DNA of 34,985 nucleotides from Psychrobacter sp. UBA5136 (GTDB lineage: Bacteria; Pseudomonadota; Gammaproteobacteria; Pseudomonadales; Moraxellaceae). The stretch spans positions 1 to 34,985 of the forward strand of contig NZ_DHYG01000031.1 in assembly GCF_002414005.1 (NCBI RefSeq), written 5' to 3'. A model generated the notes under the pieces. That model saw only the letters and a program-made list of their open reading frames with translations. It did not search any database and was not told the DNA's origin. Made by a program: the position numbers and the translations under genes. How positions within the stretch are numbered: position 1 is the stretch's first letter; each line of letters starts with the position of its first letter. Positions 24,280-32,338 of the stretch are shown here, one piece after another.

Positions 24280-24309
24280 CTTGAAAAAATAACGCCCCAA
24301 ACCGATATA
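24280..24309 (+). promoter_or_regulatory. Possible sigma32 (heat-shock) promoter of dnaK
   Basis: CTTGAAA (24280-24286) is a perfect sigma32 -35 core. ACCGATATA (24301-24309) stands 14 bp downstream and resembles CCCCATTTA at six of nine positions. It is about 85 bp before the dnaK start. Confidence 0.55.
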
Positions 24310-24394
24310 GAACAACAAGTGACCGTTTAGCATTAAAAGTTCAGGTCTGATGAGATAACTATTTAATTTAAAAATAAATTAGGAGCAGTTAATT

Positions 24395-26335
24395 ATGGGT
24401 AAAGTAATTGGTATAGATTTAGGTACAACCAACTCATGTGTCGCAGTAATGGAAGGTGATAAAGTCAAAATCATCGAAAATGCTGAAGGTACGCGTACCA
24501 CCCCATCGATTGTCGCTTATAAAGATGACGAAACCTTAGTTGGTCAATCAGCTAAGCGTCAAGCCGTCACCAATCCAAGCAACACGTTGTTTGCGATTAA
24601 GCGTTTAATTGGTCGTCGCTTTGAAGACAAAGTGGTACAAAAAGACATCGGTATGGTGCCTTATAAAATCGTCAAAGCCGATAACGGTGATGCGTGGGTT
24701 GAAATCAACGGTAAAAAATTGGCGCCGCCACAGGTTTCTGCTGAAATCTTGAAAAAAATGAAAAAAACAGCAGAAGACTATCTTGGTGAGAGCGTAACTG
24801 AAGCCGTGGTAACGGTACCTGCGTACTTTAATGACTCACAGCGTCAAGCAACCAAAGATGCCGGTAAAATTGCAGGTCTTGATGTAAAACGTATTATTAA
24901 CGAACCAACTGCTGCAGCACTTGCTTATGGTATGGATAAAAAGCAAGGCGATAGCACGGTTGCCGTTTATGACCTGGGTGGTGGTACTTTTGACGTATCA
25001 ATCATCGAAATCGCCGACGTTGACGGCGAGCAGCAGTTTGAAGTACTAGCAACCAATGGTGACACCTTCCTTGGTGGTGAAGACTTTGACTCAGCGCTGA
25101 TTGATTATTTGGTTGATGAGTTCAAAAAAGAGCAAGACGTCAACCTAAAAGGTGACTCGCTTGCAATGCAGCGTCTAAAAGAAGCCGCAGAAAAAGCAAA
25201 AATTGAGCTATCAAGCGCCCAAAGCACTGAAGTGAACTTGCCATATATCACTGCCGATAGCAGTGGTCCTAAGCATTTAGTCGTTACTATCAGCCGCTCA
25301 AAACTTGAGAGCTTAACAGAAGAATTGGTACAACGTACGATGGGCCCTTGTAAAACTGCCCTAGAAGATGCTGGTCTAAAAATCGGCGATGTTGATGACG
25401 TCATCTTAGTTGGTGGTCAGACTCGTATGCCGTTAGTACAGCAAAAAGTACAAGAGTTCTTCGGTCAAGAGCCACGTAAAGACGTGAACCCTGATGAAGC
25501 GGTTGCCGCTGGTGCTGCGATTCAAGGTGCGGTATTGTCTGGTGACAAAACTGACGTGCTATTGCTTGATGTAACACCATTGACCCTTGGTATCGAAACG
25601 ATGGGCGGGGTGATGACGCCAATCATTGAGAAAAACACCATGATTCCTACTAAGAAATCACAAGTTTTCTCAACGGCAGAAGATAACCAGCCAGCTGTAA
25701 CGATTCAGGTGTATCAAGGTGAGCGTAAAATCGCTAACCAAAACAAACAGCTTGGCCGTTTTGACTTGACGGATATTCCACCAGCGCCACGTGGTCTACC
25801 ACAAATCGAAGTCACCTTTGACATCAACGCTGACGGTATCATGAATATTTCAGCGAAAGACAAAGGCACTGGTAAAGCACAAAGTATCCAGATTAAAGCC
25901 GATTCTGGTTTATCGGACGAAGAAGTCGAACAAATGGTGCGCGATGCTGAAGCGAACGCGGCTGAAGATGAGAAATTTGCTAACCTTGCGCAGGTGCGTA
26001 ACGAAGCAGATGGCCGTATCCATGCGGTACAAAAAGCGCTAAAAGAAGCAGGAGACAAAGTTACTGAAGAGGAAAAATCAACAGTAGAGTCTGCTATCTC
26101 TGAGCTTGAAGCGGCTACAAAAGAAGATGATCATGACGACATCAAAGCCAAACTTGAAGCGCTAGACAATGCCTTCTTGCCTATCAGCCAAAAGATTTAT
26201 GCGGATAGCGGCGTAGGTAGCGAGGGTATGGACCCAAGTCAATTCCAACAAGGCGCTGATAATGCTAGCAACAGCAATCAAGCAGATGACGATGTGGTCG
26301 ATGCCGAGTTCACTGAAGTTGACGACAAAAAATAA
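24395..26335 (+). CDS. dnaK: Molecular chaperone DnaK (Hsp70)
   Basis: ATP-dependent Hsp70 chaperone, 646 residues (E. coli 638). The nucleotide-binding domain (about 1-385) opens with GIDLGTTNSCVAVMEG and contains VVTVPAYFNDSQRQATKDAG, YDLGGGTFDVSI and VGGQTRMPLVQ. The linker DVLLLDVTPLTLGIET leads to the substrate-binding domain (about 395-510) and a helical lid. The tail ends DDVVDAEFTEVDDKK, the usual gram-negative type. AGGAG precedes the ATG. dnaJ does not follow; the gene ends at a terminator and an outer-membrane protein gene comes next. Confidence 0.99.
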   Translation: MGKVIGIDLGTTNSCVAVMEGDKVKIIENAEGTRTTPSIVAYKDDETLVGQSAKRQAVTNPSNTLFAIKRLIGRRFEDKVVQKDIGMVPYKIVKADNGDAWVEINGKKLAPPQVSAEILKKMKKTAEDYLGESVTEAVVTVPAYFNDSQRQATKDAGKIAGLDVKRIINEPTAAALAYGMDKKQGDSTVAVYDLGGGTFDVSIIEIADVDGEQQFEVLATNGDTFLGGEDFDSALIDYLVDEFKKEQDVNLKGDSLAMQRLKEAAEKAKIELSSAQSTEVNLPYITADSSGPKHLVVTISRSKLESLTEELVQRTMGPCKTALEDAGLKIGDVDDVILVGGQTRMPLVQQKVQEFFGQEPRKDVNPDEAVAAGAAIQGAVLSGDKTDVLLLDVTPLTLGIETMGGVMTPIIEKNTMIPTKKSQVFSTAEDNQPAVTIQVYQGERKIANQNKQLGRFDLTDIPPAPRGLPQIEVTFDINADGIMNISAKDKGTGKAQSIQIKADSGLSDEEVEQMVRDAEANAAEDEKFANLAQVRNEADGRIHAVQKALKEAGDKVTEEEKSTVESAISELEAATKEDDHDDIKAKLEALDNAFLPISQKIYADSGVGSEGMDPSQFQQGADNASNSNQADDDVVDAEFTEVDDKK

Positions 26336-26376
26336 GCTTGTTTAAACGCTTACATTAACATGGTTTTTATATAAAG

Positions 26377-26403
26377 AACGTACCTTCCGAGGTGCGTTTT
26401 TTT
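26377..26403 (+). terminator. Intrinsic terminator after dnaK
   Basis: AACGTACCT (26377-26385) pairs with AGGTGCGTT (26390-26398, one wobble) over the tetraloop TCCG, with a T run to 26403. It lies 42 bp past the stop codon. Confidence 0.88.
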
Positions 26404-26555
26404 ATTTTAGTCAGCCAGATTCTGGTAATGAGTAAGAATAATTACCCAAAACTGGCGCTTGTAACAAAAGATTTCATATATCCTGCTTTGTAACCTGAAG
26501 GCTGATAAATACTTGCAAAAGTTAACTTTCGTACCATTAAACACTGACAGAGTTT

Positions 26556-26585
26556 TTGACATGGTTTGTTACGATGTATACATCG
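26556..26585 (+). promoter_or_regulatory. Probable promoter with overlapping palindromic operator for the outer-membrane protein gene
   Basis: A perfect -35 TTGACA (26556-26561) is followed by CGATGTATACATCG (26572-26585), a perfect 14-bp palindrome containing the -10-like TATACA (26577-26582, 15-bp spacer). The palindrome is flanked by GTTTG (26564-26568) and CAAAC, extending the dyad imperfectly. A regulator binding there would cover the promoter. About 80 bases of leader remain before the ATG. Confidence 0.55.
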
Positions 26586-26664
26586 TTAGCAAACAAGGCG
26601 ATACGGCTAAACAGCCCACATAAATAAATAAACTTGTTTGTCCAATTGTTTTAAGGAGCTAAAA

Positions 26665-27201
26665 ATGAAAACTCTACAAAAAACTCTACTTGCCCTAGCT
26701 GCTGGTTCTTTACTAAGCGTAGGTGCACAAGCAGCCATAGCCTATGGTAGTGGCTATACTGGTCAACCGTATGTTGGTGTAAAAGTTGGTCAGTTTGATT
26801 TAGACGTCAATGGCGCTGATGATCCAACCGCTTATGGCGTGTACGGTGGCTATAACTTTGACCCTAACTTTGGTATTGAAGCTGAATACGTAGGTTCAGA
26901 TGATGCTGACTACTATAACGGCGATATTGATGCGAAAACTTATGGCGCCTACGGTACTTATCGCTATGCTTTCCCTAATACGGGTCTATACGCTAAAGGT
27001 AAGTTAGGTGTTGCCAGAACTGAAGTAGAAGCTTCTAATACTACTCTGAATGCTTTTAATGGTACAGATAAAGATACGAGCCTAGCTGGCGGTGTTGGCC
27101 TTGGATATTCAGTAAACCCTAATTTTAGTGTTGAAGCTGAATATGACAAACTAGGTAGTGATGCCGATCTTATGACAGTTGGTGCTCACCTTAAATTCTA
27201 A
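26665..27201 (+). CDS. Small outer-membrane beta-barrel protein (OmpA/OmpX-like porin family)
   Basis: A 178-residue exported protein. The signal peptide MKTLQKTLLALAAGSLLSVGAQA is followed by a sequence of alternating polar/hydrophobic beta strands ending in the outer-membrane signature HLKF with terminal Phe. Repeated motifs such as YGVYGGYNFDPNFGIEAEYVG and GVGLGYSVNPNFSVEAEYDKLG are typical eight-stranded barrel strands with short turns. No periplasmic peptidoglycan-binding domain is present. Start choice: AAGGAG lies seven to eight bases before ATG 26665; the open frame runs further upstream but the signal peptide begins here. Exact function is unknown. It is monocistronic between the dnaK terminator and its own terminator. 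Confidence 0.85.
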   Translation: MKTLQKTLLALAAGSLLSVGAQAAIAYGSGYTGQPYVGVKVGQFDLDVNGADDPTAYGVYGGYNFDPNFGIEAEYVGSDDADYYNGDIDAKTYGAYGTYRYAFPNTGLYAKGKLGVARTEVEASNTTLNAFNGTDKDTSLAGGVGLGYSVNPNFSVEAEYDKLGSDADLMTVGAHLKF

Positions 27202-27255
27202 TATTTTGAACGCCTAGTTCTATAATTATTAGAAACTAAAATAATAAGCAGAATA

Positions 27256-27285
27256 AAAACGATCACTTCGGTGGTCGTTTTTTTT
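27256..27285 (+). terminator. Intrinsic terminator after the outer-membrane protein gene
   Basis: AAAACGATCAC (27256-27266) pairs with GTGGTCGTTTT (27271-27281, one wobble) over the stable tetraloop TTCG, followed by Ts to 27285. Confidence 0.9.
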
Positions 27286-27420
27286 GTTTTAATATTTAAT
27301 AATTTACTTTAAGAAAGTTAAGTACACCTACGCCATATATTGATGATTTTAAAGAGGTTATAAATGCTAAAAGTGTGCTACATTAAAGGCTAGAATGGCG
27401 TAGATAGGGAATGAGCAATA

Positions 27421-27909
27421 ATGGAAATGCTTTGGACGATTGAACCTTGGCACTGGTTAGTATTGGGTTTTGTGCTGCTGATTGTCGAGATGTTTGTGCC
27501 GACGTTTGCTAGCCTTTGGTTCGGCGCTGCAGCCATTATCGTTGCCGCTCTTTCATGGTTGCTGCCTATCTCGCTGTCTATCCAAATTATTCTTTGGTTG
27601 CTGCTGTCGGCTATCTTTTTAGTGGCTTGGTTTAAATTTATCAAGCCATTGTCTGTTGATCGTACCAAAGCGGGATTGGGCGGCAGTGTGATTATCGGCG
27701 AGACGGGTATGATTATCGTCGCGCCGCAGTTAGAACGCGCGGGTGTCGTCCGCTTTAGTGTGCCTATTGTTGGTGCCGCCGAATGGATGTGCCGTACACG
27801 CGGGGAGCAAGTGGCAGTTGGTGATCGGGTGATAGTGACAGATATCGTGGGTAACGAGCTGATTGTCAGTAGTATGCAGTCGCAAACAGTCATCCATAAA
27901 AATAGTTAA
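27421..27909 (+). CDS. NfeD-like membrane protein
   Basis: A 162-residue protein of the short NfeD type (YbbK-like in E. coli). It has hydrophobic segments at about 10-30, 32-47 and 52-71. A C-terminal OB-fold-like domain (about 80-155) contains GLGGSVIIGETGMIIVAP and GEQVAVGDRVIVTDIVGNELIV. NfeD proteins are regularly encoded with SPFH proteins and thought to act with them in membrane organisation or quality control. The SPFH gene follows after 21 bp, so the two form an operon. It starts at ATG 27421; GGGA lies upstream. Confidence 0.88.
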   Translation: MEMLWTIEPWHWLVLGFVLLIVEMFVPTFASLWFGAAAIIVAALSWLLPISLSIQIILWLLLSAIFLVAWFKFIKPLSVDRTKAGLGGSVIIGETGMIIVAPQLERAGVVRFSVPIVGAAEWMCRTRGEQVAVGDRVIVTDIVGNELIVSSMQSQTVIHKNS

Positions 27910-27930
27910 GCATAATGATAGAGGTGTAAC

Positions 27931-28791
27931 ATGGATAGTTTTAGTATTGTCATGATCGTTTTGGTTGCATTGGTTGTATTTACGGTGTTTAAAGGCGTGC
28001 GCATTGTCCCGCAAGGGTATAAGTGGGTGGTGCAGCGGCTCGGTAAATATAGCCAAACCCTAGAGCCGGGATTAAACCTTATCATTCCTTATGTTGATGA
28101 TGTGGCTTATAAAGTCACGACCAAAGACATCGTTCTTGATATTCCCTCACAAGAAGTTATTACGCGAGACAACGTAGTGATTATCGCCAACGCTGTTGCT
28201 TATATTAATATTGTCCGCCCTGACAAAGCCGTCTATGGTATCGAGGATTATGAATACGGTATTCGCAATCTGGTGCAGACCTCTTTACGTTCAATCATTG
28301 GTGAGATGGATCTTGATAATGCACTCTCTAGCCGTGAAGAAATCAAAACTAAGCTAAAACACGCTATCTCAGAAGATATTGCCGATTGGGGTATTACCCT
28401 AAAAACGGTTGAAATCCAAGACATTAATCCGTCGCAGACGATGCAAGCGTCAATGGAAGAGCAAGCGGCGGCAGAGCGTCTGCGCCGTGCTACCGTCACC
28501 CGTGCCGATGGTCAAAAACAGGCGGCTATCTTAGAGGCCGATGGTCGCTTAGAAGCCTCACGCCGCGATGCCGAAGCGCAAGTGGTGTTAGCAAAGGGTT
28601 CAGAAGAATCGATTCGTCTGATTACCGCCGCAATGGGCGACGAGGAAATGCCGATTGTTTATTTGCTTGGTGAGCAATATATTAAATCGATTCGTCAGTT
28701 GGCCGAGTCCGATAACTCAAAGATGGTGGTATTACCCGCGGATATTTTAAGTACTGTTAAAGGAATGGTTGGGGATAAACTTAAAGTTTAG
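27931..28791 (+). CDS. SPFH/Band 7 membrane protein (paraslipin, QmcA-like)
   Basis: A 286-residue protein with one N-terminal membrane anchor (about 4-22), then the SPFH/Band 7 domain: VPQGYKWVVQRLGKYSQTLEPG, ITRDNVVIIANAVAYINIV, YGIRNLVQTSLRSIIGEMDLD and WGITLKTVEIQDINP. The coiled-coil region (about 180-225) is EQAAAERLRRATVTRADGQK. The closest well-known relative is E. coli QmcA/YbbK-linked stomatin. Such proteins form large membrane assemblies and often partner with NfeD proteins or proteases. AGAGGTG precedes the ATG. A terminator follows at 28826-28867. Confidence 0.92.
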   Translation: MDSFSIVMIVLVALVVFTVFKGVRIVPQGYKWVVQRLGKYSQTLEPGLNLIIPYVDDVAYKVTTKDIVLDIPSQEVITRDNVVIIANAVAYINIVRPDKAVYGIEDYEYGIRNLVQTSLRSIIGEMDLDNALSSREEIKTKLKHAISEDIADWGITLKTVEIQDINPSQTMQASMEEQAAAERLRRATVTRADGQKQAAILEADGRLEASRRDAEAQVVLAKGSEESIRLITAAMGDEEMPIVYLLGEQYIKSIRQLAESDNSKMVVLPADILSTVKGMVGDKLKV

Positions 28792-28825
28792 CTCAGCATA
28801 TTTCAAGTGTATTTAAATCTGTTAT

Positions 28826-28867
28826 AAAAATAGTCAGTGAGCGTTTTACGTGCTGGCTATTTTTTTT
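28826..28867 (+). terminator. Intrinsic terminator after the NfeD/SPFH operon
   Basis: AAAAATAGTCAG (28826-28837) pairs with CTGGCTATTTTT (28853-28864, one wobble). The loop holds a further short CGT/ACG pairing, and Ts continue to 28867. Confidence 0.78.
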
Positions 28868-28956
28868 GAATTTTAATTTATACGTAATTATCTCACTGAT
28901 TTTTTAGCATACGTTACTTTATTTTTAAAAACAATAAAAATTCAAGGAAAATAATA

Positions 28957-30333
28957 ATGGTTAATGAAGATATCAATACTGCAATGACTGCTATGAATGA
29001 ATTTCCCCAAGGCTGTCCGTTACCTTATAGCGCTCTTGATGCGACGCATATCAATGCCGCTTATCCTGAGCAGAAGTTAGAGATTCGTGGCGGCGGTTAC
29101 GGCTCAGATGCAGCGGCGCATCCAACCAATGCCAAGCAATTTTATGCCCTCACCGACCGTGGGCCTAATGCCGACTTTGACGGAGTTGCTGGTAGAGGTA
29201 AGCAGTTTCTTGTTCCAAACTATACGCCAGCTATTGGACTGTTTGAGCTGCAAGCTGGCGGCAAAATAATTAAGGTAAAAGAAATACTGCTTAAAGACAG
29301 GCGCGGCAATCCTATCTCTGGGCTACCAAACCCCAAAGCCTTGGGTGGTACCAGTGAAGTGCCCTATGATGTCAATGGTCAGCCGATGACTATCAATCCA
29401 AATATGCCTTTCAATGCGGTAACCAATCCTATTAAAACCGATATTAATGGCTTAGACCCAGAAGGGCTAGCGGCGCTCAAAGATGGGAGCTTTTGGATCA
29501 GTGATGAATATGGCCCGCACCTCGTACATTATGATGAAAATGGGGTAGAGGTTGAACGTATCAATGCCTTTGCCAGTGATGAGCGCAATAATGTGATTAT
29601 TAATGGCAAGCCGATTTTGTTACCAGTAGAATTTACCAAGCGTCGTGCCAATCGCGGTATGGAGGCGTTAACGATTACACCAGACCAAACGACACTGGTC
29701 GGTATCATGGAATCCGCTATGGATAATCCTGATAAATCAGGACGCATCTCTAGTTTGGTACGTATGGTAACGATTAATTTAGTCTCAGGGCAAATAGCGC
29801 AGTATTTATATCGATTGGATAACGCCCAGCACGTCACTTCTGGTATCGCGGCCTTGAATAATCATGAGTTTTATTTGATTGAGCATGATCGCAAATTTCC
29901 GCTTCAAGATGAAACAGCAAAAAAACTCATTTATAAAGTTGATATCGTGCAAGCAACAGATATTGAAACTGTTTTAAATGATAAAGGCGTTAAACAAGAT
30001 GAAGCTGTTGGTTTGACCATCAATGGACAAACACTTGAGCAGCTTATTGCCACAGACGAAGAAAACTGGCAAATGCTTGAAAAGATAAATATTATGCCTG
30101 TTAAAAAGACCTTGGTCGTCGATGTGCTAGCGAGTTTAGACTATCCGCATGATAAGCTTGAGGGCTTATGGTTACGGCAAGATGGTTCATTAGGTCTACT
30201 CAATGATGATGACTTTGCGATGATAGATACCGATATAATCAATCCAAAAAGTAGCGTTGAGCAAAAGTATCTCGATAAAGAAAAAACCATTGAAGATGCC
30301 AATCTTTTATATATTGTTATGCCGTCAGAGTAG
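28957..30333 (+). CDS. Esterase-like activity of phytase family protein
   Basis: A 458-residue protein resembling the phytase-like beta-propeller family (Pfam PF13449). Recognisable pieces are LEIRGGGYGSDAAAHP, FYALTDRGPNADFDG, GLDPEGLAALKDGSFWISDEYGPHLVHYDENG, NRGMEALTITPDQTTLVGIMES and HDKLEGLWLRQDGSLGLLNDDDF. Such proteins are usually exported, but no signal peptide or lipobox is visible here. AAGGAAAA precedes ATG 28957, and no better upstream start is seen. It may therefore be cytoplasmic or depend on another export route. Substrate is unknown: phosphate esters are suggested only by the family name. It faces hemN. Confidence 0.8.
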   Translation: MVNEDINTAMTAMNEFPQGCPLPYSALDATHINAAYPEQKLEIRGGGYGSDAAAHPTNAKQFYALTDRGPNADFDGVAGRGKQFLVPNYTPAIGLFELQAGGKIIKVKEILLKDRRGNPISGLPNPKALGGTSEVPYDVNGQPMTINPNMPFNAVTNPIKTDINGLDPEGLAALKDGSFWISDEYGPHLVHYDENGVEVERINAFASDERNNVIINGKPILLPVEFTKRRANRGMEALTITPDQTTLVGIMESAMDNPDKSGRISSLVRMVTINLVSGQIAQYLYRLDNAQHVTSGIAALNNHEFYLIEHDRKFPLQDETAKKLIYKVDIVQATDIETVLNDKGVKQDEAVGLTINGQTLEQLIATDEENWQMLEKINIMPVKKTLVVDVLASLDYPHDKLEGLWLRQDGSLGLLNDDDFAMIDTDIINPKSSVEQKYLDKEKTIEDANLLYIVMPSE

Positions 30334-30350
30334 GTTTATTCACCATTAAT

Positions 30351-30379
30351 TGATTTACTATAAACTGATTTACTATAAA
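30351..30379. repeat. Short tandem repeat downstream of the phytase-like gene
   Basis: TGATTTACTATAAA occurs at 30351-30364 and 30366-30379, a 15-bp period. It has no evident function. Confidence 0.7.
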
Positions 30380-30403
30380 GAAGACGCATTTATTGCCAAC
30401 TAT

Positions 30404-30431
30404 AAAAAAGACTTCGCTGGTGCGAAGTCTT
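30404..30431 (-). terminator. Intrinsic terminator of hemN
   Basis: AAGACTTCGC (30408-30417) pairs perfectly with GCGAAGTCTT (30422-30431) over the loop TGGT. On the minus strand it is followed by a T run (the A tract at 30404-30409), so it terminates hemN about 30 bp past its stop. It may also stop plus-strand transcription from the phytase-like gene. Confidence 0.82.
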
Positions 30432-30460
30432 CTTTATCATTAAGAGCAGATGAAAAAGTC

Positions 30461-32005
30461 TCAAATCACTTTAGAAAAACGGTTTTTATGTTTTTTCTCA
30501 AGATATTCATCAAATACCATGGCGACATTGCGACCTAATAAGCGACCTTTTGGTAATACTCGAATACCAGCCGCATCCATATCAATCAAACGGTCTGCTT
30601 GCATCTCGCCTAATTGCTGAATCTCATCAATAAAGTAAGTAATGGCATCGATACCAAATTTATGATTCACATCTCTAAAATCGATATAGTCGTGACATAA
30701 CAAATTCATAATCACGTACTCACGCAAGCGATCTTTAACTGAGGTTTTAATCACATTGACCGCTGGCATTATCGCTGGATTATCGCGCGCCGCATCGATA
30801 TTTTCTTTATATACCTGCAAATCGGTATGATTTTGCAAGATATAACTGCTATTGGGGTTGGCGATTTGACTGATTGACGACACGCCAAATCCTAACAAAT
30901 CGCAGTCGCCCATGATGGTATAGCCCTGAAAATTGCGGTGCAACTTGCCTTCGCGCTGGGCGATGGCGAGCTCATCATCAGGCTTGGCAAAATGGTCGAT
31001 ACCGATATATTGATAACCAGCTTCGCTCAAGGTATTGATGGTATTGCCCAGCATGGCCAGTTTGGCAGTTGGCGTTGGCAAGTCTTCTTCTTTAATCTGG
31101 CGCTGAGATTTAAAGCGCTCCGGCAGATGAGCGTAATTAAATACCGATAAACGATCGGGTGCCATCTCGATAATGCGGCGTACCGTTTTATCTAAAGTCG
31201 TCGGCGTTTGATGCGGTAAGCCATAAATCAGGTCGACGTTGGTAGAATGAAAGCCCAATCTACGCGCTTCAGCAAGCACATTCTCGATGAGTTCGGCAGA
31301 ATTGATGCGATTGACGGCGATTTGTACTTTTTCATCCAAGTCTTGCACGCCTAGACTTACGCGATTAAAACCAAAATTACGCAGTACCGTTAATGTTTCA
31401 TCACCAAGCTCGCGCGGATCGATTTCGATAGAGTAATCGCCTTGGTCGTCTGGTAAGAATTCAAACTGGGTTTGTAAAAACTCCCACAATTGCACCAATT
31501 CATTGTCTTGCAAAAAGGTTGGGGTACCGCCGCCAAAATGTAGCTGCTTAACCAGTGGTTTTTCACGATCGGCTGGGATTTTTAACAAGCTACGTTTGTG
31601 CTTAATTTCTGCCATTAAATATTCTAAATAATCGCCGGCATCGCTGTTCTTCTTGGTAATAATTTTATTACAAGCACAGTAATAGCAAAGGTGGCGACAA
31701 AATGGAATATGAAAATACAGTGATAGGGGCGCATGGGCATCGCGCTCTTGCAGAATTTTGGTCTCCAGCCCCTCAGGCATCGGTGAGAATTCTAACGCGG
31801 TCGGATAAGAGGTATAGCGTGGCCCTGAACGGTTGTATTTATTGATAATCTCTTCATCAAATGCAGGCAGCTGCTTACTGGTAATGCTGCCGCGCGTACT
31901 GGCATAGGGATTGGGCATCTCAACCACAGGGCGTTCTGTGGTTGGTTGTTCGCTGGCATGGCTAAGCGGCTTTTGGTCGCTATTGATATCGGCTGGTTCT
32001 GACAT
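30461..32005 (-). CDS. hemN: Oxygen-independent coproporphyrinogen III oxidase (radical SAM)
   Basis: Decarboxylates coproporphyrinogen III to protoporphyrinogen IX without oxygen, for heme synthesis under low oxygen. The radical-SAM cluster motif is CRHLCYYC (C103, C107, C110) followed by C112, as in true HemN. INKYNRSGPRYTSYPTALEF is the diagnostic HemN N-terminal motif, and LHFGGGTPTFL, EIDPREL, NRVSLGVQDLD and VDLIYGLPHQT follow. The C-terminal domain contains LLGFGVSSISQI. The length is 514 against 457 in E. coli; most of the excess is a polar N-terminal extension of about 48 residues. GAGGA stands eight bases before the ATG. No clear FNR box was found in the upstream gap. Confidence 0.96.
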   Translation of the reverse strand: MSEPADINSDQKPLSHASEQPTTERPVVEMPNPYASTRGSITSKQLPAFDEEIINKYNRSGPRYTSYPTALEFSPMPEGLETKILQERDAHAPLSLYFHIPFCRHLCYYCACNKIITKKNSDAGDYLEYLMAEIKHKRSLLKIPADREKPLVKQLHFGGGTPTFLQDNELVQLWEFLQTQFEFLPDDQGDYSIEIDPRELGDETLTVLRNFGFNRVSLGVQDLDEKVQIAVNRINSAELIENVLAEARRLGFHSTNVDLIYGLPHQTPTTLDKTVRRIIEMAPDRLSVFNYAHLPERFKSQRQIKEEDLPTPTAKLAMLGNTINTLSEAGYQYIGIDHFAKPDDELAIAQREGKLHRNFQGYTIMGDCDLLGFGVSSISQIANPNSSYILQNHTDLQVYKENIDAARDNPAIMPAVNVIKTSVKDRLREYVIMNLLCHDYIDFRDVNHKFGIDAITYFIDEIQQLGEMQADRLIDMDAAGIRVLPKGRLLGRNVAMVFDEYLEKKHKNRFSKVI

Positions 32006-32338
32006 TCGAGATTCCTCGTTTTGACTGTATAATCGCTATGTTACGTGATGAGTGCATGGCTATTTTGCGTCGAATATTGGCTTTACAAAGTGTGGTTTTT
32101 CTAAATAGGGATTTGCTAGAAATTGGGTTGCTATGTGTTACTTTGATAGCGGTTATTGCGTCTGCTATAAAGCCAAACGTTGTTGGATAGGTAAGAAGTA
32201 GTATAACAAATCATCGGTTATAGTGGCATGGACGGCAAGTTTACGTATATACCCATAAAGTTGTATTGCTATCCGCCATAAAAAAAGACTTCAGGATTGC
32301 CCTAAAGTCTTTTTATTAATCATAAAAATTGGCGAGTG
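32006..32338. other. Intergenic region between hemN and the acylase gene
   Basis: 333 bp that must hold the hemN promoter (minus strand) and the acylase terminator (32282-32314). A plus-strand frame at 32038-32190 could encode 50 residues with a hydrophobic stretch (LLEIGLLCVTLIAVIASAI). It lacks a good ribosome-binding site, so I do not call it as a gene. Nothing else stands out. Confidence 0.6.
32282..32314 (-). terminator. Intrinsic terminator of the acylase gene
   Basis: AAAAAGACTT (32282-32291) pairs with AAGTCTTTTT (32305-32314), and an inner AGG/CCT pairing extends the stem past one mismatch. On the minus strand a T run follows. It lies 25 bp beyond the acylase stop. Confidence 0.8.

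Noticed and set aside
32100..32170. FNR-type site in the hemN upstream region
   Set aside because: A TTGAT half-site exists on the plus strand but no matching ATCAA half at the right spacing.
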